Positions 1 through 6,319 of a DNA stretch of 11,785 nt are shown here, piece by piece. The DNA lies in assembly GCA_023426425.1 (NCBI GenBank), contig JAFAAT010000302.1, positions 1-11,785 on the forward strand, written 5' to 3'. This DNA comes from Bacteroidota bacterium (GTDB lineage: Bacteria; Bacteroidota; Bacteroidia; Chitinophagales; Chitinophagaceae). The position numbers and the translations under genes are program-made. The first letter of the stretch is position 1. Each line of letters begins with the position of its first letter. The notes beneath the pieces were generated by a model. The model did no database searches. It was not told the DNA's origin and saw only the letters and a program-made list of their open reading frames with translations.

Positions 1-1
1 G

Positions 2-652
2 GTCTATGCTTTTACTGAGAAGTTCTTGTTGCCATTGTCGCATGATGAGGTGGTATATGGCAAGGGGTCGATGATCAATAAGATGCCGGGGGATGAGTGG
101 CAGCAGTTTGCGAATTTGCGATTGTTGTACTCCTATATGTTTGGTCATCCTGGTGCCAAGATGATTTTCATGGGGGGAGAGTTTGCGCAAAGGCATGAAT
201 GGCGTCATGACTTCAGTCTTGACTGGGACGAGAACAATAACCCTTTGCACAACGGAATACAGAAATTACTGAAAGCGCTAAACGAATTATACAGGACAGA
301 GCCAGCACTTTATGAGAATAACTATTCCTGGGAAGGGTTTGAATGGATAGACATCAACGACTGCGAGAACAGCGTGTTTAGCTGGATTCGAAAAGGCCGG
401 AACAGGGAGGATGATCTTGTTTTTGTGGGCAATTTTACGCCGATGTGCCGGGAGAACTACCGGATAGGTGCTCCGGCAAGGGGAGTCTACAAAGAAATAT
501 TCAACTCTGACGGTCCAGAGTTCATGGGTAGTAACTGCCATAATGAGGAATTCCTGGAGACAGCTCCGATTCCTAAGCACCACCGGACACATAGTTTGTC
601 GTTGACATTACCGCCGCTGGGACTGATCGTGCTGAAGAGGGTGAGTAAATAG
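2..652 (+). CDS. glgB: 1,4-alpha-glucan branching enzyme, C-terminal part (5' end outside window)
   Basis: The visible 216 residues are the C-terminal part of a GH13 glycogen branching enzyme, a cytoplasmic enzyme that makes alpha-1,6 branches in glycogen. The frame is open from base 2, and the true start lies upstream of the window. The reading begins YAFTEKFLLPLSHDEVVYGK, which carries the SHDEV motif (conserved GH13 region IV; its Asp stabilises the transition state). It continues through KMPGDEWQQFANLR and the GGEFAQRHEW segment typical of GlgB. A C-terminal all-beta alpha-amylase domain follows and ends in PPLGLIVLKR. The gene ends in TAG and is followed closely by a strong hairpin terminator, so it probably ends its transcription unit. 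A methionine-like TTG at 26 is internal and is not the start. The family assignment is firm; the missing N-terminal half could not be inspected. Confidence 0.95.
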   Translation, partial: VYAFTEKFLLPLSHDEVVYGKGSMINKMPGDEWQQFANLRLLYSYMFGHPGAKMIFMGGEFAQRHEWRHDFSLDWDENNNPLHNGIQKLLKALNELYRTEPALYENNYSWEGFEWIDINDCENSVFSWIRKGRNREDDLVFVGNFTPMCRENYRIGAPARGVYKEIFNSDGPEFMGSNCHNEEFLETAPIPKHHRTHSLSLTLPPLGLIVLKRVSK

Positions 653-671
653 GAGAATTTTGAATAACCTG

Positions 672-708
672 AATGCCGTCTGGAAAATCTTTGTCCAGAC
701 GGCATTTT
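672..708 (+). terminator. Intrinsic terminator downstream of glgB
   Basis: A perfect 13-bp stem (672-684 pairing with 694-706) encloses a 9-base loop and runs into TTTT at 705-708. It starts 20 bases after the glgB stop codon, so it most likely ends the glgB transcript and insulates the downstream surface-protein gene. The stem contains AATGCCGTCTGGA and its exact complement. Confidence 0.85.
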
Positions 709-919
709 ACGTCTGAGGGTAGGGCTTTTTTACCTGGACACATCCCCGGGCATCTGGTTAAAGTTTGTTAAGTGCTTGTTATTTGGTGCTTTTTTCTATC
801 TGGAATAGATATATGAAAGAATATTTACGTCCTCAATTTTCACCGGATCTGCTGTTGTGAAGGAAAATACGTGTGTTGAAAGCAGCAAGTTCTGGAAGAA
901 CAAAAAAAAAGACACACGT
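709..919 (+). other. Leader region upstream of the delta-60 repeat protein
   Basis: These 211 bases lie between the glgB terminator and the preferred start at 920. They are AT-rich in the second half and end in a run of nine A bases (902-910). I expect a promoter here because the preceding terminator is strong. I could not find a convincing Bacteroidetes promoter (a TTTG element about 19 bases before TAnnTTTG). An in-frame GTG at 857 would extend the downstream protein by 21 residues, but that extension is charged and precedes a normal signal peptide, so I treat it as untranslated leader. Confidence 0.4.
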
Positions 920-3900
920 ATGAAGTGGAAAAACAGCCCATCCACCGGACTGCAGTTCTGTAAAACATTCCTGGCGATGCTACTGTGCATAACGAACAGC
1001 CAGAGCTCTGCACAGGATTTTTATCCAGGGGGACTGCGCGTCAATGGAACAGTCCGCGCGATAGAAAGCGACGAGACATACACATACATTGGGGGAAATT
1101 TTACATCGGTGCAGTATAATGTACGGTACGGATTGCAGTCTACTACTACTAGTCCTTTGCCTGACAGGCGTTTTCCTGAAGTAAATGCTCCTGTAATGGC
1201 ATCAGCCCCTGACGGTGCCGGAGGCTGGTACATTGGAGGTTATTTTTCAACTGTTGGTGGAATTCAACGCAATTACCTCGCGCATTTACTTGCTGACGGC
1301 ACTGTGGACCCGGTTTGGAATCCTAGTGCTGACGGACTGGTGAGTCACATTCTGGTTGACGGAAATGACATCTATGTAGGAGGAAGTTTCAATTCCGTTG
1401 GCGGTGCACCCAGAGATTATGTTGCTAAGCTTAATAGTACAGACGGGGCAGCCGATCTCAGTTGGAACGCTGATCCGGACGATGCGGTGTTCGAGCTGGC
1501 TGTCTCTGGTGGACAGCTATATATGGGAGGATATTTTACAAACATCGGAGGACATCAAAGACGCTACGTAGCACGCACGAATCTCACAGACGGAGCTGTA
1601 GACACCAACTGGAATCCCGCACCCAATGGTCCCGTACTTGCTATTGTAGAAGGGGGATCTGAGATATATATTGGCGGCTATTTTACCGAGGTCGACAGCG
1701 TTGGCAGGAGATATATTGCCCGCGTAAATAGTACTGATGGTGCGGTTGATCCTGTATGGGATCCAAGTGCTAACCAATATGTACGTGTAATAGGTATCGA
1801 TGGGGCAGATCTATACATAGGAGGCGCTTTTGATAGTGTGGGTGGTCAGCAACGAAACAGGCTTGCAAAACTGAGCAAAAGCACGGATGTTGCTGATGCT
1901 ACCTGGAATCCGAATGCAGACGGCGAAGTGAATTCGCTGGTTATAACTTCCTCTTTTGTTATGGCTGGTGGAGAGTTTAATAATGTGGGAGGACAGGCAT
2001 TAAGCTACCTTGTGAAAATGAACAAGACTGACGGATCACCTGATTCAGATTGGGTCCATCAACTTAACAGTGATGTTACTTCTCTTTCAGTTTCCGGGGC
2101 AAACATCTATATAGGCGGATATTTTTATGAGGTGGGAGGAAGAAATGTGAACCATCTCTTGAGAATCCATAACAGTACCGGCGCACTGGACACAAACTGG
2201 AACCCTAACGCAAGCAGTGATGTTCTGGATATAGAACTCGCAGGTCCCTATGTATATGTTGGCGGTTACTTTACAACAGTCGGAGGTGAAAACAGGAATC
2301 ATATCGCGCGTCTTGATACAATCGACGGTTCTGCGGATGCTATTTGGAACCCGAATTCAAGCAACGTCGTTCACGCAATCAAGGCGGATGGCACCTCAGT
2401 ATTTGCAGGCGGGAATTTTACGAATATTGGTGGTGCATCGCGACTAAACCTTGCTAAACTGAATAGCACAGACGGTGCAGTAGATGCCGGCTGGGATGCT
2501 GGAACCGACGGAATGGTTGAAACATTGCTACTGGACGGTTCCGACCTATACGTTGGGGGATACTTCAACAATATCGGCACAGAAAATATCAGATTCGTCG
2601 CGAAGCTGGATGCTGCAACTGCGATGGTTGATACAAACTGGAATCTTTACCCGGACGCGCCTGTGGTGAGTTTAGGGCATGATGGTACTTCTATTTACCT
2701 AAGCGGAATGTTTAGCTCAATTGACAGTACGACCAGAAACTATGTGGCGAAGGCTGACAAAGCTACCGGGACTGTGGATGGTATCTGGGACCCTAACGCA
2801 GATAGTTATGTTAAGTCTTTCCACATCGACGGTAGTGACGTGTATGTGGCTGGTTATTTTTCAGTGATAGGTGGAGGCGCTATGGATTACCTCGCGAAAA
2901 TTGATGGGATCACGGGCCAGCTTGATACTTCCTGGTCAACCGATCTAACCGCGCCGATACTTGTATTGAAGGAAAACGAGGCAGGCCTCAATATAGGTGG
3001 GCACTACTTTCTAAACGGCAATGTGGTATTGGGTGCGTATGCTGTCATAACCACTGATGAAGTTTCCTGGGTGGGGTCAACAGATGTAAATGGAGACGAC
3101 TGGAATACCGCGGTAAACTGGTCCAGGGGATTTGTTCCTACGAATAGCAATAATGTAAGAATTCCGTTCCCACTCAGCGCCGGGCATCCATACCCTGTGA
3201 TATCTACAGGTGATACTATGGCTGCTAATGGATTGAATATTGAGTATGCTGCATCAATTACTATTGATTCCGGTGCAAGGTTATCTGTAATAGATACGGT
3301 CGTCGTTAATGGTTATGTAATAGGTGAGGGTTACCTGGCTCTTGAAGGAAGTACTGCACAGGTTCTTTCAGGTAATGGTAGGCTTAGCAACCTGGAACTA
3401 AACAATAGTGCAGGTGCCGCGATTACAAGTGGTGATACTATTCGGATTTCAGAAACCTATTTGCCTGTAAGTGGTGTATTGAATACAAATGGTGGATTAG
3501 AATTGTTGTCAGATTCGAATGGTACGGCAGCAATACTGGCGCCGGTCTCCTGCCCGGGCACTTATATCATTGGCAACGTCACCGTTAATACTTTTGTTGG
3601 TGGCGGATATCGTTCTTACCGTTTCCTCGGACATCCGTTCAGCAATACCCGTGCGCTCACTGAGCTTACTGATGATATCGATGTTACAGGAAACGGCGGT
3701 GCCGCCAATGGCTTCACGACTACAGGCACTAACAATCCTTCTTCATTCTGGTTTGACACTCCCAACGGGACTAACAACAGCGTAAATGATGTAATCGGCT
3801 GGGTGCCCTTCACAAATACCAATGGGCTAGGCAGTAACTCCTGGGAGAAGATGGAAGCTATACGGGTGATGGTTAGAGGATCAAAAGGAGAAGGCTTGCT

Positions 3901-4990
3901 GGGACAGGTGTATACGCCAGGTGATGTAACCATCGACATGCGTGGACAGATCAATCAATGTGATGTAGTACATACTCTGGCTACAAACCTTGACACTGCC
4001 AAAAGAGGATATAACCTGATCAGCAATCCTTATCCTGCGCCGATAGACATTACTTTAGCATCAATCGAATCTAATGTCGGAGATGCTTTTTATGTCTGGG
4101 AACCAAGGGCCGGGGCCGGAGCGGGTGCCTATGTTCCAGGTTCCTTTACATTACTCGGCTCCTATGTATTGCCAGCCAATGCCGGTGTATTCGTTTATAC
4201 GCTTCCCAATACGCTTGGAGACAATAATATTACTTTTTCGGAATCGATGAAGACCAGGGATACGGCTTCAAATACTGTATTCAAGACAACAACTGGTATA
4301 GCCGGTGATGGCATTCAGTTGCAGGTTCTGAGTCAGACTAACAGTATTTACTGGGACAGGCTTTATATCTTGTTTGACAATCAGGCTTCGCCGTCAGTAG
4401 ACAAATACGACGCCTACAAGTTTATAAATCCTGGACTGGATTTCTATACTCTTACCGGAAGTAGTAAGCTATCCATCGATGCGCGACCACTGGTATTGAA
4501 CAGTACTGTGCCCTTGGGCTTGAGAACAGACTCAATTTCTCAGTTCACGATAAAGGTGGCTGATTACAACCTTTCAGGCGCACAGCTGTACCTGATAGAC
4601 AAATACCTGAACCAGTCAATGCCACTATCTGTAGGTGCTGAATACCAGTTCCAGGTCACTAGCAACCCGTTGAGTAAGGGAGACAACAGGTTTGAAATAG
4701 GAGTTGGCACAACGAGTGTGGGGTCTGTAAACAGTTCGAAAGCACTGTCAATGACTTTATCTCCAAACCCGGTGACGGATTTGCTGACGGTTAGATTTGA
4801 AACTCTTTCTGAGGCCAGTACCCTGGTTACAGTCCGAAACGTGGTAGGACAGGTCATTTATCAGTTTGAACAGAAAAAGGAGCGCAACGGCCAAATACAG
4901 ATTCCTGTGCGTGAACTTTCAAATGGTGTGTACACAGTCACAGTGAGTAGCAGTGGTTACACCAGTAGTCAAAAATTTGTAAAGCAATAG
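920..4990 (+). CDS. Secreted delta-60-type repeat protein with T9SS type A sorting domain
   Basis: This 1356-residue protein is probably exported across the inner membrane by Sec and across the outer membrane by the type IX system. The ATG at 920 is preferred because it gives a normal signal peptide (basic MKWK, hydrophobic FLAMLLCI, likely cleavage after SSA before QDF). Residues about 56-715 hold 13-14 tandem units of 48-49 residues with the pattern Y-[IV]-G-G-x-F-x-x-[IV]-G-G, A-[KR]-[LV]-N, T-D-G-A-x-D and W-[ND]-P. This matches the delta-60 (DUF5122) beta-propeller repeat. A region with WNTAVNW and repeated short beta segments follows (about 730-880). Next comes a domain with GHPFSNTRAL and GYNLISNPYPAPIDI, common in Chitinophagaceae surface proteins. 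From residue about 1280, LSPNPVTDLLTVRF to the end KFVKQ is a T9SS type A C-terminal domain. The ligand is unknown; an adhesion or carbohydrate-binding role is only inferred. The next gene starts 11 bases downstream, so co-transcription is plausible. Confidence 0.88.
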   Translation: MKWKNSPSTGLQFCKTFLAMLLCITNSQSSAQDFYPGGLRVNGTVRAIESDETYTYIGGNFTSVQYNVRYGLQSTTTSPLPDRRFPEVNAPVMASAPDGAGGWYIGGYFSTVGGIQRNYLAHLLADGTVDPVWNPSADGLVSHILVDGNDIYVGGSFNSVGGAPRDYVAKLNSTDGAADLSWNADPDDAVFELAVSGGQLYMGGYFTNIGGHQRRYVARTNLTDGAVDTNWNPAPNGPVLAIVEGGSEIYIGGYFTEVDSVGRRYIARVNSTDGAVDPVWDPSANQYVRVIGIDGADLYIGGAFDSVGGQQRNRLAKLSKSTDVADATWNPNADGEVNSLVITSSFVMAGGEFNNVGGQALSYLVKMNKTDGSPDSDWVHQLNSDVTSLSVSGANIYIGGYFYEVGGRNVNHLLRIHNSTGALDTNWNPNASSDVLDIELAGPYVYVGGYFTTVGGENRNHIARLDTIDGSADAIWNPNSSNVVHAIKADGTSVFAGGNFTNIGGASRLNLAKLNSTDGAVDAGWDAGTDGMVETLLLDGSDLYVGGYFNNIGTENIRFVAKLDAATAMVDTNWNLYPDAPVVSLGHDGTSIYLSGMFSSIDSTTRNYVAKADKATGTVDGIWDPNADSYVKSFHIDGSDVYVAGYFSVIGGGAMDYLAKIDGITGQLDTSWSTDLTAPILVLKENEAGLNIGGHYFLNGNVVLGAYAVITTDEVSWVGSTDVNGDDWNTAVNWSRGFVPTNSNNVRIPFPLSAGHPYPVISTGDTMAANGLNIEYAASITIDSGARLSVIDTVVVNGYVIGEGYLALEGSTAQVLSGNGRLSNLELNNSAGAAITSGDTIRISETYLPVSGVLNTNGGLELLSDSNGTAAILAPVSCPGTYIIGNVTVNTFVGGGYRSYRFLGHPFSNTRALTELTDDIDVTGNGGAANGFTTTGTNNPSSFWFDTPNGTNNSVNDVIGWVPFTNTNGLGSNSWEKMEAIRVMVRGSKGEGLLGQVYTPGDVTIDMRGQINQCDVVHTLATNLDTAKRGYNLISNPYPAPIDITLASIESNVGDAFYVWEPRAGAGAGAYVPGSFTLLGSYVLPANAGVFVYTLPNTLGDNNITFSESMKTRDTASNTVFKTTTGIAGDGIQLQVLSQTNSIYWDRLYILFDNQASPSVDKYDAYKFINPGLDFYTLTGSSKLSIDARPLVLNSTVPLGLRTDSISQFTIKVADYNLSGAQLYLIDKYLNQSMPLSVGAEYQFQVTSNPLSKGDNRFEIGVGTTSVGSVNSSKALSMTLSPNPVTDLLTVRFETLSEASTLVTVRNVVGQVIYQFEQKKERNGQIQIPVRELSNGVYTVTVSSSGYTSSQKFVKQ
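1085..3060 (+). repeat. Tandem 144-147 bp coding repeats (delta-60 propeller units)
   Basis: About 13-14 direct coding repeats run with a period of 48-49 codons. The protein repeat is clear throughout: tyrosine-[IV]-Gly-Gly starts fall at about 1085, 1229 and 1373, and onward. DNA identity is only moderate, but short words recur, such as AATAGTACAGACGG near 1432 and close variants near 1729 and 2462. The first unit (VQYNVRYGLQS) and the last (IGGHYFLNGN) are degenerate, as edge units usually are. Moderate identity argues for an old array rather than recent expansion. Confidence 0.85.
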
Positions 4991-5001
4991 CATAGAAAAC
5001 T

Positions 5002-5250
5002 ATGAAACAGCTAATTTTTAGAGTAGCTACTTCGGTCCTGGCGATGATCCTGCCGGTCATCATGTTTGCACAGGATGGTCCTCCGGGATTCGGCAATGGT
5101 GTTTCTGATGTCGGAGGCGGTGGTGGAGGCGCAGGTGTTCCCATTGATGGCGGACTCGGGCTTTTGATTGCTGCCGGCGTGGGGTATGGTGTGAAAAAGT
5201 ATGTTGACAGCCGTAAGGCGGCGGGACAGAAAGAGGTAAGCGGGAAGTAG
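5002..5250 (+). CDS. Small PID-type C-terminal sorting-signal protein (putative exosortase substrate)
   Basis: This 82-residue precursor has export signals at both ends. Residues 1-23 form a signal peptide (KQLIFR, hydrophobic core, likely cleavage MFA before QDG). Residues 24-49 are short and rich in glycine and proline, including a run of Gly at 38-43. Residues 47-51 are PIDGG. They are followed by a small-residue hydrophobic helix GLGLLIAAGVGYGV (51-64) and then a basic tail KKYVDSRK. This motif-helix-basic layout is the tripartite design of exosortase-recognised C-terminal sorting domains. I recall a class called PID-CTERM in Bacteroidetes, but that name is from memory and unchecked. The exosortase gene starts about 60 bases downstream, which strongly suggests an enzyme-substrate pair. 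If both ends are removed, only about 25 residues remain. The role of that peptide is unknown. It could instead stay as a small inner-membrane protein. Confidence 0.8.
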   Translation: MKQLIFRVATSVLAMILPVIMFAQDGPPGFGNGVSDVGGGGGGAGVPIDGGLGLLIAAGVGYGVKKYVDSRKAAGQKEVSGK

Positions 5251-5267
5251 AAACAGATTTGGCTTAT

Positions 5268-5307
5268 AGCTTCAGCAGAATCTGAAAAGATGCTGCTGAA
5301 GCTTTGT
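5268..5307 (+). terminator. Hairpin between precursor gene and exosortase gene (terminator or attenuator)
   Basis: An 11-bp perfect stem (5268-5278 with 5293-5303, core GCTTCAGCAG/CTGCTGAAGC) surrounds a 14-base loop and is followed by a weak T-rich stretch, TTTGTTT. It lies 17 bases after the precursor stop and ends 6 bases before the first ATG of the exosortase. It may partly terminate transcription, so the precursor is made in excess of the enzyme, or it may mask exosortase translation initiation. The T-tract is interrupted, so full termination is doubtful. Confidence 0.55.
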
Positions 5308-5309
5308 TT

Positions 5310-5861
5310 ATGAAAGAACGGATGAAAACAAAAGCATTTGATCTAAGGAAGCCATTTGATGGCATCCCAAGAGGCTTGATAATATTTCTGATAAAAGGAC
5401 TGGCAATGTTTGTTTTGTGGCGGTGGCTCTACGAAACCATTCTTGCCCCATCAGGTACTCCTGATCATGAATTGACACAATGGCTGCAAAAGGCCACCTG
5501 GTACGTCCTGCAGCCATTTTACCCAACTGTGGCTATGGAGGGCTATGCGCTACTAATAGACCAGGAACAGGTGATTACGTTTACTACTGGTTGTAACGGG
5601 CTTGAGCTAATGGTGCTATATCTCGCGTTCCTCCTGTGTTTGCCATCCGCGCCACTAAGGATGCTGAAGTTTGCCATCGGCGGACTCGTCCTGATTAACC
5701 TGTTGAATATAGCCCGGTGTACAGGTTTGGCAATTTGGGCCCACTATCATTGGCCTTTGTGGGATTTTATGCATCATTACCTCTTCAAGATGGTCATCTA
5801 CGGGGTCAACTTCTATCTTTGGGTTCTTTACAGCAAATCGAATGTACTTTTTAAAAAGTAG
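5310..5861 (+). CDS. Minimal exosortase-family transpeptidase/protease
   Basis: This is a polytopic inner-membrane protein of 183 residues from the ATG at 5310; an ATG at 5322 (179 residues) is equally possible. The family's three catalytic residues are visible. The cysteine lies in TTGCNGLELM (C95), the arginine in the NIARCTG segment (R136), and the histidine in DFMHHYLFK (H155 or H156), each next to a hydrophobic helix. Helices are apparent at about 22-45, 97-113, 118-135 and 157-174. Exosortases cleave C-terminal sorting tails of exported proteins and are thought to join them to a surface carrier. At 183 residues this is much shorter than proteobacterial exosortases with fused EpsI domains and fits the compact Bacteroidetes forms. 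The upstream precursor with a PIDGG tail is its probable substrate. The downstream membrane protein overlaps it by 20 bases, suggesting coupled translation. The exact exosortase subclass is not determined. Confidence 0.87.
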   Translation: MKERMKTKAFDLRKPFDGIPRGLIIFLIKGLAMFVLWRWLYETILAPSGTPDHELTQWLQKATWYVLQPFYPTVAMEGYALLIDQEQVITFTTGCNGLELMVLYLAFLLCLPSAPLRMLKFAIGGLVLINLLNIARCTGLAIWAHYHWPLWDFMHHYLFKMVIYGVNFYLWVLYSKSNVLFKK

Positions 5862-6243
5862 GTATATTCTGGTTGCAGTACTGATATCGCTGTTGACATT
5901 AAGCTATTTGGAAGCGGCGGTGAGTCAATCAGCAACAATTGGGGAGAGCAGCAGGAAAACGACCTATGTTGTCTTACTCTCCTCGGTTGCTGCAGTGGGC
6001 TTTGCCTATTGGCGAAGTAAAACGCCTGCCTGGATGAGAAAAGCTTGGATCGCGGTCTATATACTTGTATTTGTTGTTCTATTTCTAGTTGGGTTTTTAC
6101 AGACAGGTATTACAGTTTTCGACAGCGATTTTCTCGATCAGGTCCGCTACTTCCGTGTGTTTTTTACCAGTCCACTGCCATTTCTGCTTTCGGTTCTAAT
6201 CTCCCGGATCGACTTTTCCCCAAGAGAGCAGAAAGACAACTGA
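5842..6243 (+). CDS. Exosortase-associated four-helix membrane protein
   Basis: This 133-residue protein has four predicted membrane segments, at about 7-27, 40-57, 68-90 and 105-122, a short charged C-terminus (SPREQKDN) and no catalytic motif that I recognise. Its ATG lies inside the exosortase gene (20-base overlap), so the two are probably translated together, and this small size and position match the accessory membrane proteins found beside Bacteroidetes exosortases. Segment 3 is followed by the polar stretch VFDSDFLDQVRYFRVFF, which could be a periplasmic or interfacial contact. The assignment rests mainly on context, and the function is not known. This is the only gene here with a clear end that stops at TGA, which shows that TGA is read as stop in this genome. 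Confidence 0.75.
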   Translation: MYFLKSRYILVAVLISLLTLSYLEAAVSQSATIGESSRKTTYVVLLSSVAAVGFAYWRSKTPAWMRKAWIAVYILVFVVLFLVGFLQTGITVFDSDFLDQVRYFRVFFTSPLPFLLSVLISRIDFSPREQKDN

Positions 6244-6260
6244 TGTGCCAATTGTCACAT
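6243..6260. promoter_or_regulatory. CRP/FNR-like palindrome upstream of the SBBP-repeat gene
   Basis: ATGTGCCAATTGTCACAT is symmetric at 16 of 18 positions. It contains TGTGC-N6-TCACA, which resembles the TGTGA-N6-TCACA operator used by CRP-family regulators. It begins on the last base of the preceding stop codon and ends 59 bases before the ATG at 6320. A weak promoter-like pair (ATTG at 6251, CTTTG near 6275) follows or overlaps it. A single palindrome could occur by chance, so this is a candidate only. Confidence 0.35.
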
Positions 6261-6319
6261 AAATTTTACAGTCGCTTTGAGGTGTTTTTTCTGTCTAAGT
6301 AGGCGTGAAGACCTCTTTT

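Noticed and set aside
857..919. GTG start at 857 for the delta-60 repeat protein
   Set aside because: It would put 21 charged residues, including a poly-Lys stretch from the A run, ahead of a normal signal peptide; the ATG at 920 is better.
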